Assembly: GCA_015680685.1 (NCBI GenBank) | Contig: MNCI01002686.1 | Location: forward strand, 17,488-81,487 | Direction: 5' to 3' | Length of the DNA stretch: 64,000 nucleotides | DNA from: Gnetum montanum | Lineage: Eukaryota > Streptophyta > Gnetopsida > Gnetales > Gnetaceae | Shown here: piece after piece, positions 9,360 through 21,870 of the stretch | Layout of the letters: every line of letters starts with the position of its first letter | How positions within the stretch are numbered: position 1 is the first letter of the stretch | The notes under the pieces: generated by a model | Told to the model about the DNA's origin: nothing | What the model saw: the letters and a program-made list of their open reading frames with translations, nothing else | Databases searched by the model: none | Translations under genes and position numbers: made by a program

Positions 9360-11732
9360 AAGTAAAATATCCACCTACTATTAACCTTAATGAAAGCAAT
9401 GACAAAAACTATAATGAAGAAAATTAAAGTGAATCTATGCAAACCAAAATATTATATACTTATGTTGATTCATATTACCCTAATTTTACAATTATTTTTC
9501 ATCAAGATGAATAGCTTAGATCAAGAGACTTATAAGGCAATGTTGTCCTGCCACCAAATCATTCAACACTATCTACACTTTAAGCATGCCTACTTAGATT
9601 AGGTCTTGGCCATGTACAGGAAGGATACCAAGTCACAAAGAATATGACAAGGTCATACTAACCAATAAAGGCTCAAGTTAGAAGAGATCTTATCATAGAA
9701 GTAAGATATGAATAAGAAAAAGGCAAAAAGGACATCATAGATAATCATCCTTATAGAAAAGGAAGATACACCATACAAGATTAAGAAGTCTCATCATTAC
9801 CATAAACCTAACTCTAGATCACATGCTCCATACACTAAAGATCCTGTGTAGTAAAAAATGCTCTTATTACTTACAACAAATCTTGAAAGGGATGAGGTAG
9901 ACTCTAGGCTTAGAAGGAACCCAAGGCATAGAACCTCTAGTAGATCCAAAAAAGATGAATTAAGGGATCATATAATGAGAGCTAGCTAACATTACTCTTT
10001 AAGTCCTCCATCCTCTTCATTACACTTGTCAGTAGATTTTGATAGGGAAGGAAAAAGATAAAGGAACAATGATAGGAAAAGAAGAAGAAATTTTTACAAA
10101 CATGTAGATAGAAGAAGGCATCATGATAAGGAAGAAAATGATAAACAAGAAAGGGAAAGAGAACTAAGGCATGGGAGAAGAGAACACCATAAGCCATAGC
10201 GAAGTCACTACTATAATAGAGACTACAAATCCAAAGACTATGAATAACCCGTGTTAGCCACAAGAAGCATGATCAACATAAGAGAAGTAGTGTACATTCT
10301 GAGTAGATATCTAAGGGATAATTGCATCAAAAGTTGAAATGAATAACATTCCAAAATTTGAAGGGGGATACAATATGGATCCGTAACATTATCTTTAAGC
10401 TCTATGATGCCTATGCCCTATAGAACATAGAGAATAATTGGAAGAAGTTAAAGTTATTTCCAAGGATATTTACTAAGGAGGTAGAGAGTTCGTACAGGTC
10501 CTTAGAATCAGAATCAATCAAAAAGATGAAGTACCATGCTAAAACTATTCAATGCTAAGCACCAAACTTATTCATGAGTATTAAACATAAGAAAAAAAAT
10601 TCAAGGATGGAAGCAAGGGATACATATATCACTTGATGTGGCTATGGGCGAGTATTACTTACTTTTACACTAAAGCTTAGGCCATATATTTTTTCAAAGG
10701 AAAATTGAGGCATATCATTGATGGATTAAGGAACAAAAATAGAGAAATCCTTAGTGTATATGCCCAAGGAAGATTATCAGAAATGATAGTTCATTACATA
10801 AAAAGATTACTAGATTTGATGGTAAAAGAAGAAGGAGAGAAGAGAAAAAGAGTAAGTTAAAGAATATAACCAAGATCCTTCTCTAAGACATAGAGATGTG
10901 AAAGTTTGTGAAAATTAAGATAAGGAAACCATGGAAGATATGATTTAGAGAAAGACTTTACCTATATAAAAATTAGTTAATGACATTGTAACTAGAGTAT
11001 AGAAGAGGTGGAATTCTATAGATAAAAATTTTGCAACAACAATAAAAATAGTAGAAGAGAAAATAAAGGAAGCATTTTCTAAAGTAAAGAAAAGAAGAAA
11101 AATAAAGATAATAGGAATGAAAAGTACAAGTGTAAAGGAAAGGTAGTTGTTGTAGAGGAAGTTATAAATTCTAGTTCTAAAGAAGAAAATGGATATGATG
11201 TGTGTTAATATGAACATCCCAAGGGATGTCCTATCATGACACATATACAAGAAGCTAGGGCATATGTATTGAACCAAAATTTTGTTAAAAAATGCCAACA
11301 AGATTACCTTACTATAGGATTTTTATTTAAGATCATTGTGGTTCCTTTTCAAGCAGCTGTAGGATGGCTACCTCTTAGTGGGGCTTATCCTCAACCTTAG
11401 GAGTAATATCATCATTATTTTCAATAACCACAATCATGGGAGATGCTACTAATAAGGCAAAAATATCCTTATAGATAGGTAGGTCCATATGGTTATTACA
11501 TTCAACAACTTGTATCTCCAGGTTATACTTCAATTTATGCTTCTTCTCACTACTACCTAATATAATACCACATGCCTACAACTCCACAAGCTAGATCACC
11601 ATCATACATGTCATATCTAGCTGCATCTCATGCTCATTAAGCTCATAATTCATTACCTCTAGTACCATCACTAGCAATGCAATGAGAATTGTTAACTTAA
11701 CCACAATAGAAAAATGCAACAAGGGTAGTAAG
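9360..11732 (+). pseudogene. E2 gag (heavily decayed)
   Basis: Homologous in order to E1, E5 and E6 gag. Near 9490 one frame gives FHQDE..LRSRDL..GNVVLPP, matching the E1 gag N-terminus. KFEGGYNMDP at about 10340 matches FEGGYNTNM of E4. 11190-11230 encodes the knuckle-like DVC-stop-YEHPKGCPI. Then a Pro/Tyr/Gln-rich linker runs to the S1 insertion point. There are many stops and frameshifts; long ORFs in this stretch (9390-9602, and minus-strand 9982-10263 and 10945-11301) are out of frame and probably meaningless. Confidence 0.65.
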
Positions 11733-12678
11733 TGCTAGAGTAGGTTCACTCTAGTATTAAATCATCTTCCAACACTAAATCTAGATATTATAAAAAGATA
11801 ATTAATTTACTAGAATACAAGAAAACTAGCTATCTTTAATTGTTCAAGAAAATATTTTATTAGGGTTAAAATCATAAAACATACAAAACCTCTTAAAACA
11901 CTTAAATGGTGCTACAAAGCACAGGGATCTACAACCACACAATGATTGTTCTTAATGCAAAACACAAATGGTGGAGAATCTTTTTCATAACCTAGGATTG
12001 AGATTTAAACTCATAAGCAAGACTAGAACACACCAGCCAACACATAACATAATTGACCATAGAGTTGCAACACCTATGCACTCACTCAATGTGCTCTCTC
12101 TACTTTTGCCCAAGCTTACATATGAACTTACATGAAATTTCATCTCTCCATGGTATAAGGATGAAACACAAATCATATTTATCAATAAAACAATACAAAA
12201 ACCCTAAGAAGCCTTCCTCAAGCTTAACTTGGAGTTTCCACGCTATTCTTATCTTTTTCCACCTTCTCTTAACTATTTCCTAAATTGGAATGGGAACTTT
12301 TGAAAGTCTTCCAACTGTATCGGTCATCTCTAACCTACTCTGGTCATCTTCCTATAAATTACAACTTTCAAAAGAGATGTTTCTTCAGTGTGGAAGATGT
12401 CTCCCTCATCAGTGAGATGTCTCCTCCTAGTTGAGATGTCTCCTTTCCAATGAAAGACATCTCTCCAGAGTGGAGATGTCTTCTATTTAATGAGAGACAT
12501 CTTCTCTAAAGACTTATTTTTTGATAGAGATGTCTCTTACATGTCCTATATGTATCTTGTGAAGTCCTAGCTCCCAAACAAGATGACTCTTTGACCTCTA
12601 AGGCATCTCCTCAAAGCTAGAAACCTACAAAAACCACATGTAAGGAAGAATAAGGGGGTCAAAAGTGGTGTCCCTACA
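11733..12678 (-). repeat. S1: solo LTR of the E3 chromovirus family
   Basis: On the minus strand it begins TGTAGGGACACC and ends TCTAGCA, like the E3 LTRs (TGTAGGGATACC...CCTTAGCA). The U5-side stretch (12000-11740) parallels 22540-22775, including the TGTGGTTGTAGATCC and AGATAGCTAGTTTTC segments. Flanks GTAAG and TCAAG share only three of five bases, so the target duplication is imperfect. Gag-protease linker sequence of E2 continues on both sides, which supports insertion followed by LTR-LTR recombination. Its U3 carries an array of TGTCTC/GATGTCT motifs (12370-12545). Confidence 0.8.
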
Positions 12679-13590
12679 TCAAGTACAAAATGAGAGGATA
12701 AAACTAGCATTTGTGAATTAAAATTAAAGAAATATCCTTCTTTAGGACAAGTCCAAAAAAATGTTGGTAGGATAAGAACTTCATCCAAAATTGTTCTTGA
12801 GATGATAAGTCCTTGGATAAAAACCATGCTTTAATCAAAAGAAAAGAAGAATCTCATAACTATCATGCTTACTCAAATAATAAGCCACTAGATTAAAGCA
12901 AGTGCACTTTCTAAGAAGAGAACTAGTCCATGAAGTCATTTAATCTACCTCCAAATAGTAGGAAACACACCATGTAAGTTTCTCTTAGATTCAAGCTTGG
13001 GAGTAAATCTAATTTCTCAAGATATGTACAGAGTGTGGAATCTACCCCCATTAAAGAATTATTATATCAAACTTGAGGTTGTAGACCAGTTGATTGTTGT
13101 TTCACTTGAACAAGTGGAAGATGTTGTAACTATCATTAGTGGTTGATCCTATCCTATAGATTTCTTAGTCATTCAAGTTGGACAAAATAAAGGAGAGTTT
13201 CCTATTATCATGGAAAAGACATGGCTTAGCACCATTAATGTTAAGATAGGAATAAGAGATTTGTCCTTGAAAATTTCTAAGGAAGATGAAAGAGAATTTA
13301 TATAGAAGCAAAGAGCATACATTGCATATAATAATACAAGAAAGTATGGACTACCAGGAAGGGTTACATGATAGCATACAAAAGTTGTATTAAAGATGTG
13401 TGTGTTTAACATTGCATGTATGCGATAGCCATTAAATAAGAAGGTACATAGTGGTTGATTGATGAGATAGAATCAAGATCAAATACATGCATGGAACTAG
13501 TTAAAAAAATTATAAGAGCCCATGTTAAAAAAATAGATAAGATGGAATAACTAACAAAACTTTTCCATATCAAGTTTTAGCAAGAAGATG
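12679..13590 (+). pseudogene. E2 protease and pre-RT spacer
   Basis: Between S1 and S2 the plus strand encodes IMLTQIIS (12865), then LPPLKN..IKLEVVDQ (13045) and VEDVVTIISG-stop-SYPIDFL (13115-13165), ending in EFPIIMEKTWLSTINVKIG, parallel to E5 and E6 protease. The active-site Asp is in a diverged FLLDSSLGVNLIS-like segment near 12980. Stops and frameshifts are frequent. The spacer after 13330 corresponds to the region between protease and RT in E6 (50890-51180). Confidence 0.65.
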
Positions 13591-16500
13591 CTATTTGTTG
13601 GCACATTTGGCCATTTCATGAAGCAGGCTTAAATTAGTTGAGAATTTTTGGAGAAGTAGCTAAATTTTCAGTTTGAAAGGAAAAGAATAAGTGAACAAAA
13701 GGCATTCCTTTAATTTAAAAAAAAATATTGGAGCACCAAGCCCTGCTGATAAGTACAGAATCACCAATGTGTTGTTCTACCTTTATAATTTATTATGATC
13801 CACTGGGATTTATGGATGAATAGCCTGATAATTGCAAGTTCAGCAGTCTGGTGCAGGGTGAAGTTATTTCTCCTATGAAATTCAGGAATATATTGTTTAA
13901 AATTTCATGGCTAAGCATGATATTTTTCTCTGTAATAAAAAGGAAAAAGTGGAATTCCGCAAAACGCAGGAGGTGCTCTGCATTATTGCAAGGGACCATG
14001 GTATGTGAACCAAATTTCACGGTACCAATCAAAACTGAGTATAGCAATCCATTATTCCATGGCACAATTCCAAATAATATGCACCTTGCAAAAAGAAACA
14101 TTCATGTAAAAAGGCAGAAACAGGATTATTCAAGGGTTGCGCCAGCGCTTCGTCACTGGAATTCCAAATCTCTGCGACCATTTCTGCCTTGTAAAATATT
14201 AGAAAATAAAAATAAAAATCTGCAGCGATGAGAGCAAGAGGGGGCCTCCAAAACGGCACTGTGTACAGGAAATTCGGCAACAAAAAATGAAATGCCTGCA
14301 CAACAACAAAAATAGAGCCAAAGCCGATAGCATCTCTATAAGAATTATCATCCTAGCATCATATAAATATTTTTCTAACTATTTTTTTGAAGTATGCCGG
14401 GCAATGGGCCAACGGCCAACGCTACATGGCACCGTTAGTGTAGGAAAACCGTTCAAAACAAGAAGCGATAATTTGCAGGGTGTGAAGCAGATGCGTAGCA
14501 AGGTTGAGAAGGGAGCCTCTTTAGATTCTCTTATCGCGCGCTTTGTGTCATGGAAACGCGGATCATTATTTATTCTGGGGCACTCTCAGAAACAGCACTG
14601 GTGTGGAGACCTACGATGATGGCAGCCGCTTTGTGGGCAAGTTTAAGATAGGAACAACTAGCAGAATCAGTGCGGCTGATTAAATGGGTAATAAAGAAAA
14701 AAAATAGCATTGCAACTACGACGACCATTTCATGGGAACGCTGGCTTCGTGCCCATGCCAACTCCTGCGGTTGCAATTTCAGCAGAGCCATTGCTGGAGA
14801 CTGAGATGGCACTTCACAACCGTTGCCGATAACGACGATTATGGTGGTGGCAGTTCATGGCCGTTACAGCCAAACGGAAAGACGACGAAATAGGAAGAGG
14901 TTTAGCAATAGCCACAGCCACAAGACAGGTCGTTTCTAAGCTGAACATGGACATAAACGTGGACATTGATATTGCCGATATTTCATGCGCTTTTCCTTCC
15001 TCCAAACCTTTTTAATCAAATTTAATTTGATTTTCATTTTGCTTTGTTTAAGAAAGAAGTAAAGGGTATATTGTTATTATTGCAAAAGGAAAGAGAAGTT
15101 ATAAGGTGGTTATTCAATATTGTATGTATGGAACAAGTGTCCTTTGCAATTTCTAAATATCATGGTGGTGATAACTTCCCCTTGGTGGTTAAAACTAAAT
15201 TTTAATTTCCCATGGTACTTATAACCTCCAAATAATCCACTTGTCAACTAAATGGGACACGTGTCAACTGCAACTTGTTTCTCTCCATGGTGGACACTTG
15301 TTTACTGAATGAAGACACTTGGCAACACTTGGCAATTGAATAGGACACTTGTCCATTGTAGCTTTTTTGTCTCTATGGTGGTTAAACCACCCAAGATATT
15401 TTGTAACTTCCCTTCCTACCTTCGAACCCTATAAAAAGGCTTCAGGGGTCAAGGAGGAGGGGGGGATTGGGGTCTCATACATCACACTTTTGAGAAGACA
15501 TTGGGATCACACTTGGGCTCTCACTTGGAGACACACTTTGGGTCTTGGGAGAAGAGCATTTGTAAAGAAGAAAGTGTGAACGATTGCTTGTAAGATGGCT
15601 TGCTAAATAAAGATTTCAGCCTCTTTGTCATAGTCATATGATTTATGTTTTATTTTTATTTTATTTAAATTGTTTAGCTAGTGGTTTAGATAGTATCATC
15701 CTTGGCAAGTAATTTTTGGATTTTTAGATTGCTCTTAATGTTCTTGTTGCCTATAGAAATTTCTATTAAAATTTTGCCATAGAAGCGCTTGTGTTTAAAA
15801 GCCTTAAGAGCATTTTAGTAGTAAATTTTGTTATTGTGCAATGTGTGGGAACTGCTATTGGGATTGTTGTAAGAGAGCCTCTGCTTGTAGTCATGCCGTT
15901 GAACAATTCAGTAGTCGAGAGGGTTCAGAAAATCTTTGGTATTTTGATGGGACCAGAATAGCTTCTTTTTATTTTTAAAGTGAATTTCCGTGGTATTTCA
16001 ATCAGACATTGTCAAGTCTTTTGAAGGTTCTATTGAATGCAATCGTTGACATCTATTATCTAGCCAAATTGAAGTCTCGTACATGGTAGTTTACGCAGCA
16101 ATTTTTGGTAGCATAGTAGGATTGTCTTGAAGAAATTGCTTATTTAGCCTTGGAAGTTTGAACAATTTGTAGATATTGAATTTGGAATAGCTTTATTGCG
16201 AAGTGTTTACTCGTGTCATTTTACCTTGTTTAAATATTTGAGGTCTACACAAATCGGCTTTTCTTTCTTTTCTATCTATTTCCATCGAATCTTGCTCTAT
16301 TTCTAGTTTTCTTGTGGAACTACCTCTTTCTCTAGGGAAAATTAGGAGTAGATTTGTAGAGTTGTGCTCAAATGTTTAAATAAAATTTTATTTGTTACAA
16401 GTAGGTATTATAAGGACCGCATAGACTAGGCAGTTGAACAAAATAGGAAACTTTCAACAACTCACAGTACTTGGCAAAGTTGGCTGAATCTCTTTAAAGT

Positions 16501-16702
16501 AAGTCATTTGTAGTTTACACACAACGTAATCGTTACATTTCACACAATCGCACGCCGCAACAGCACACACACATACTCACATTAACTACTGAGTTTATTT
16601 GACGGTATCTGGGCCTTGGTGTTTCTAGAGACCAGTAGGCACCTAAATCCTGTTCGAGGACACTCGTTGGCAGTCACGTCCCAAACGGTCGCCAACACTA
16701 TT
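13591..16702 (+). mobile_element. S2: 3.1-kb solo LTR with CTATT target duplication
   Basis: The LTR spans 13596-16697, beginning TGTTGGCACATTT and ending GGTCGCCAACA (TGTTGG/CCAACA ends). It is flanked by perfect direct repeats CTATT (13591-13595 and 16698-16702). The interrupted E2 spacer resumes right after. It contains TATAAAAAGG at 15430 and AATAAA at 15606, giving a plausible U3 of about 1.86 kb, a short R and a U5 of about 1.05 kb. U3 is more GC- and CpG-rich (14380-15000) than its surroundings. ORFs inside it (for example 14029-14301 and 14287-14619) have no recognisable domain. S3 is a second copy. No internal region of this family is in the window, so its superfamily is unknown. Confidence 0.88.
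15430..15611 (+). promoter_or_regulatory. S2 LTR core promoter and poly(A) signal
   Basis: TATAAAAAGG at 15430 lies within CGAACCCTATAAAAAGGCTT, and AATAAA lies at 15606-15611. The block from the TATA box onward is closely conserved in S3 (25312-25508), unlike the upstream U3, as expected for promoter and R sequences. Confidence 0.6.
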
Positions 16703-18200
16703 GAATGGGGAGAACTAGAAATTCTTGATGAACTAGAATCCTTAAAACTTAAAAAATTACTAAGTATGATGGAATACGTTTTTCTAAATAATGAGAAACC
16801 AATAATTATCAATGATAATCTTAATGAAAAATAGAAACAAAGATTATATAAGGTTATAAACAAATGGTCAACAACTTTTGCATAAGGTTATAATGAGATA
16901 ACTAGCATAGATCCATGTATTTGCTAACACTAGATCTATAAAGATTTAGTAGTTAAACCATGCTACCCACCTTGATGAATATTGAATTAGAAACTTAAGA
17001 AAATAGTCAAACAAGAGTTGGAGAAATTAATCAAAGCTAGATTCATCTATCTAATAGTGGATAGTGAATGGGTAAGCCCATTAGTCATTATTTCTAAGAA
17101 GGGTAATAAGCACATGGTTTGTATTGATTTAGTATTACTCAATGTGGCAACATTTAAAGATAATTTTTGTTTATTGTTTGTTGACAAGTCATAGATTCCA
17201 TTTCATGGCATCAATATTATATTTTTCCGGATGGATACAATAGATATAATTAGATTCATAGTGCACCAGAGGACTTGGAGAAGACTACATTTACTAGCTT
17301 ATGGGAAACATTTGTGTATAGGTAAATGTCATTCGAGTTATGCAATGTTCTTGTAACATTTCAAAAACTTATCCTTAGTATTTTTCAAAAGTAAATTGGT
17401 AATGAAGTTGAAGTATTTATAGATGATTTTTCTATATATGGACCTAACTTAGAGCAAGCTTTGGATCGATTAGAGGAGGTTTTAAAAAGATGTGTAGAAA
17501 TAAATTTGAATCTTAATAAGTAAAAGAGCCATTTAATGGTTCAAGAAGAAATAGTTCTAGAACATAAAGTATTGCAAAAATGAATTAAGATAGATCCTAA
17601 TAAAATAAGAGTCATTTGGAGCATCACCTAGAGACCACAAATAGTTGGATCATTTCTTGACCATATAAGGTGTTATAGAAGATTCATTAAAAAATTTTTA
17701 AAGATGGCAAAACCACTTGTTGAACTAAATGAAGAATGATGCATCATTTGTTTAGTTAAAAGAGTGTAAAAAGGCATTTGAGAGTCTAAGATAGAAATTA
17801 ATCAAAACTCCAATCCTTAGGATTCTAGATCCATCACAAATTTTTTACATTATTATGGATGCTTCTAATTGTGTGCTAGGGGAAGTACTTACTTAATTAG
17901 AGGATTAGAAAAGATCTTATTACATTCACTACAATAGCTGTAGCATCACTAAAGAATAGCTTAGCTACATCACTATAGAAAAGAAGCTCATAGCTATGAT
18001 ATATGCACTAGAGAAGTTCAAACATTATGTGCTTGGTTCTAGTCTACATGCAAATTGACCATAATGTAACTAGATTTTTTATGAAAAAAATAGTAGCTAG
18101 CCTAAAAGTAATAAGATGACTCATGATATTATGAGAATTTCACATCACCATGATTGACAAAAAAGAGAAAAAGAATGTAGTAACTAATCATTTGTCAAGG
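16703..18200 (+). pseudogene. E2 reverse transcriptase and RNase H
   Basis: It resumes after S2 with the acidic pre-RT spacer (ELEILDELESLKLKKLLS, ORF 16616-16834). RT motifs: FIYLIVDSEWVSPLVI (17040) and the catalytic YxDD equivalent VFIDDFSIYG (about 17410), both Asp retained, followed by LDRLEEVLKRCVEINLNLN. RNase H starts IMDASNCVLGEVLT (about 17850), with YALEKFKHYVLG near 18005. The SGYNQI region is scrambled (about 17230) and many stops occur. Homologous to E5 41570-42960. Confidence 0.75.
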
Positions 18201-19480
18201 TTATGTTGGGACCCATAAGATAATGAAGAATTTGTATTAGATCAATTTCTAGATGAATCCTTATTTACAAGATTAGAAACGATTGTAGATTTAGAAATAG
18301 AGTCTTAGATCATACATTATATGACCTATGTAACATTACAAGAAATCCCTACTAAATGGGATCACAAGAAGAATAAATTATTTTTCATAAAATCAAGAAA
18401 TTCATGAAAATTCAAGACAACTTGTATAAGATTTGTATAGATGGATTAATTTAGTGTGTGTCCTAGAAGAAAATAAATAGAGGATCCTACAAGATGCACA
18501 TGAAGGACCATGTGATGACCACTACATAGGAAGAAGGACCACTATGAAAATTTTTATGGAAAGTTATTTTTAGCCTACCAAATTCAAGGATGTACATTAA
18601 TTTGCATAAACTTGTGAAAGATACCAAAGAGATGAAGGACTAAAAGCTATGCATGAGAAGTAAAAACAATAGATACAATCATTAGAATCATGTGATATAT
18701 GGAGAATATATTTCATGGGATCCATTATACCAATGTTAAATAAAAATACATACATATTGTGACTGTTAATTATTACATCAAGTAAGTAGAAGCAGTTGGA
18801 GTCAAGGGTTATATAGCAATAACAACTGCAAGGTTTTTTCAACAACATGTAGTGAATAGATTTAAAATACCTAGAATACTGATCTAAGATGATGGGATAC
18901 TTTTGCCAGACCTATATTTAAGAAATTAATGTAACACCTTGAGGTTAATCTTAAACTTACTATACCATATCATCCCTAAGTAAATGGCCAAGCTTAAGTC
19001 ACTAATAGAGAAATTACATGTATACTAACTAGAACTATTAGTAGGTATAGGAAGGATTGAAGCACTAAGGTTTATGATGTTCTATGGACACATCGATCAA
19101 CTTGGAAGCTTCGTATAGGGTATTCTCTGTATGAACTTGTATATGGCAAGTTACCTACTCTACCAATTCAAGCAGAAATCAATATCCTAACCATCACCTA
19201 TTCACTTAACTTACATGTAGACTTTTCCTAAAAAGAACGGCTAATGAATCTTAAGTTGTCAAATGAAAACTGGTTAGTTATGAAAATGTGTAATGAGATT
19301 CATAAGAAGCATACCAAGTATTACCATGATGCTAGGATTAGATAGATTTTTGTTAGACTAAGAGATAGAGTCCTATTCTATAATCCAAATCATATCACTT
19401 GAAAGACTAAGTTCCAAACCTTATGAGAAGAACCCTATACTGTTCATGCTACATATCAATCTAGCACCATGCAAATCTAT
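18201..19480 (+). pseudogene. E2 integrase (decayed)
   Basis: The HHCC zinc-binding part is visible as HEGPCDDHYIGRRTTMKI (about 18500) and CERYQRDEG (about 18610). The catalytic core is fragmentary: IYFMGSIIPM (about 18705), then segments parallel to the THF..FQKLMQ and YHPQANGQ regions of E5 in different frames. The C-terminal region ends near 19480. There is no uninterrupted frame. Confidence 0.6.
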
Positions 19481-19929
19481 CAAGTAACGAACCCCCTAAA
19501 ACTTATCATTATTAATATTTAATAAGTCAAACCATTTTGCAAATTCCAACATCAAAAGGATTTATCATAGCTCATACTTAAATAAAATCCCATTCAATCT
19601 TCTATATTTCCTTTTTGGACAATACTTGTGGGGGAGTTTTGGCCTTGTAAGTTCTTTTATTTTGCATCTTTTTTTTTTTACTTTCCTAATTCTTTTACAT
19701 CTTTCTGATTCTTAGTATCTTCTTAATTCTTTAATATCTTTCATATTATTTAATCTTTTTACAATTCTTATCATTTTTATATTTCTTGATATTTTATAAT
19801 TCTTCATACATTTTCGTATTCTTTCATATCTTTGACCTTTTATAAAGTTTTTCATTCTTCAAGTACATATTTTTATTGGTTTTTCTAATAAAAATATTAG
19901 TAATAAGCAAGATGTACTTTAAATAGCAA
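19481..19929 (+). other. E2 post-pol region with G-run tract
   Basis: After integrase the sequence reads CATTCAATCTTC...TTTTTGGAC, then TTGTGGGGGAG (G-run at 19630), then T-rich sequence, the same order as E5 (44260-44520) and E6 (53960-54200). No gene. LINE-a sequence begins near 19930. Confidence 0.6.
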
Positions 19930-19949
19930 GAATTTTTCCCTCTGTTATC

Positions 19950-20640
19950 AAATCATTAGAAGACTAATTGTATATATATTCTTCTAATTATTCTAAAATT
20001 CCATGTTGGATTGAATTAGAAAATATTCCTCTTATTTTTCAAAGTGTTAAAAGTGAAATTTTTGGCAACATTGGCATAATCTTGAAAATAGAGTCAAAAA
20101 CATTATTAGATGATATTCAAGGTACATGTTATTTTGTAGAGATTGATTTATGATAGAAGAAGATAAAATCAAAACTCAAGGTCAATAATCAGTGTTTTTC
20201 CTAAAAATATATATATTATAATTTATGAGGATGTTGTAGCTATTAGCATCATAAAGGTCATGTTATTAAAATCTGTACTATTCTCAATAAAATGATTTTT
20301 CATGAAAAAAGAAGAAATAACAATTTTGAAAAAAAGATAAATAATGGAAGTTTTTACTAGGTACAAATGAAAACTTCAACAAGTTGTAAACCTTTTATTG
20401 ATCCTTTTAATTCTAAAGATGCTAATAAACTCTTAATTTCTAAAAAGAATTCCTCTTTAGAAAAAAGGAAATTTTCAATGGGAATTAGAAATGAAAATAC
20501 TAATGTAGATAAATTTCACTTAGTGCAACATAAAAAGAAAAGATCTGTAAATACTGCTTTCAATTTAAAAATCCCAAAAGTGTTATATTCTTTTTCTACT
20601 TTTATTACTGTTCCAAATTTTTTTTATTAGATAATGTTTT
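19950..20640 (+). pseudogene. LINE-a ORF1 (DUF4283-like RNA-binding protein)
   Basis: 19968-20153 encodes IPCWIELENIPLIFQSVK followed by GIILKIESKTLLDD and GTCYFVEIDL. This is the pattern (WV.L..LPL.., G..L..D..T, .RV.VE.DL) of the DUF4283 domain common in plant LINE ORF1. About 20235 a CCHC knuckle is suggested by C-S-Y-stop-HHKGHVIKIC, with the second Cys codon replaced by a stop. A Lys/Ser-rich C-terminal segment follows in 20367-20630. Stops and frameshifts separate the pieces. Confidence 0.65.
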
Positions 20641-20721
20641 TTCACTTATTAGTGACATGGATTATAAGACAAATGTTGAGCTTGAAAAATCAAGGATAGG
20701 GGCCTCCTTCCCCACATCTCA

Positions 20722-21870
20722 ATGTTAGTTTTATCATGGAATGTTCAAGGTCTTACTGATAGGTCCCAAGTAAAAATTGTGAGGGAGTATCTTGCAAATT
20801 AACATTTATCTTTAAATTTTTTTCTCACAAGCAATTAAAAATTTAGCTAATGATATTGGTTTTGTTGGTAAATGCATTTTAAAAAATTTCATTGGCTTTT
20901 TTACTACTGATGAAGTTAATAACAAAGGTATTGCTATTCTTGTTGATAAAAATTATATTAAAGAAGTTTTGAATTTTGGTTTTGATAACCTTGGAAGAGT
21001 TATTTGGATTATTTGTCATAGTGAAAAAGGTGACTTTGGATTTGATAATGTTTATGGTTCTATAATTTGAAAGATCAATGAAAGATTTGGAAATATCTTT
21101 TATCTCGACCTAAAGTTCCTTTGGTTATTGGAGGTGATTTTAATATGGTTAAAAGTAATTTAGATAAAATTGGTGGTCTTCTTTCTAATATGTCTTCTCA
21201 AAAAAAAAAAAAAAAAAGATTGGTGCAATTTCAAAGAAAAATATTTTCTTTCTGATGTTAGCTCTTTATTCCCATCTCATTCAAATGAGAAGCATTATAG
21301 TTATTGTAATTATCAACAAGAAAATATTATAATTTATTGTCAACTTGATAGGTTTAACATCTCTAATGTTTTATTTTAGAAGCCTACAAGGAAAGTAGAC
21401 ATGCATAAAAATGCTACTTTGTCAGATCATTTTCCTATTAGTATTTTTCTCTGTGATATTAATTCTTCATCCTTTTAAAAGCATGAAATTTTTTGTATGA
21501 ATGCTAATATATTCATAGAATTGAGTGGAAAAATATTTTGAAGTATCTATAGAATGTAGGAAAAAAGTCTATTGGTGATATTAGTTGGATTGATTAGTAG
21601 CAGTGAACTATTTATAGAGTTAAAAATTATGCTAGATGATTGGGAAAGCAATTTACTAAGCATAAGCATCAAGTTAAAGAAGATCTTGCAAAATTTGGCA
21701 AGAAAATGTAATTTCTTTTAAATTAGAATCCCTTTTATTTTGAACTCAAAAAGCCTTGGCTAAACCTCATTGTGATAAACAATGTCAAGATACTTCTGAA
21801 GCTAAAAGTACTCTTACTTAAATTTGTATAGGTTGGGTAAAAACTAAAGATGAACCTTGTAAGGAATTGG
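20722..21870 (+). pseudogene. LINE-a ORF2, apurinic-type endonuclease part
   Basis: It starts at ATG 20722 with MLVLSWNVQGLTDRSQVK, the usual opening of plant LINE endonucleases, which nick the target to prime reverse transcription. GGDFNMVKSNLDKIGG at about 21130 is the GDFN motif, and LSDHFPISIF at about 21420 is the SDH.P motif. Stops occur early (20801) and repeatedly, so no endonuclease can be made. It is interrupted by E3 at 21871. Confidence 0.8.

Larger units (their letters stand above)
8390..19900 (+). mobile_element. E2: old Athila-like element carrying two solo LTRs
   Basis: The order LTR, PBS, gag, protease, RT, RNase H, IN, post-pol tract is readable on the plus strand, but every domain is broken. 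Two LTRs of other families sit inside it: S1 within the gag-protease linker and S2 within the protease-RT spacer. Coding homology resumes exactly on the far side of each. No 3' LTR is seen: the element stops in its post-pol region where LINE-a begins. It is the most eroded Athila-like copy, so it is the oldest layer on this side. Confidence 0.75.

Noticed and set aside
9982-11301. Hydrophobic minus-strand ORFs of 93 and 118 aa
   Set aside because: They are the antisense of the charged, Lys/Glu-rich E2 gag, which explains the Phe/Leu-rich composition.
13793-14619. Cluster of 90-126 aa ORFs on both strands
   Set aside because: All are inside the S2 LTR. Opposing ORFs reflect local GC-richness; no domain is visible and S3 does not conserve them.
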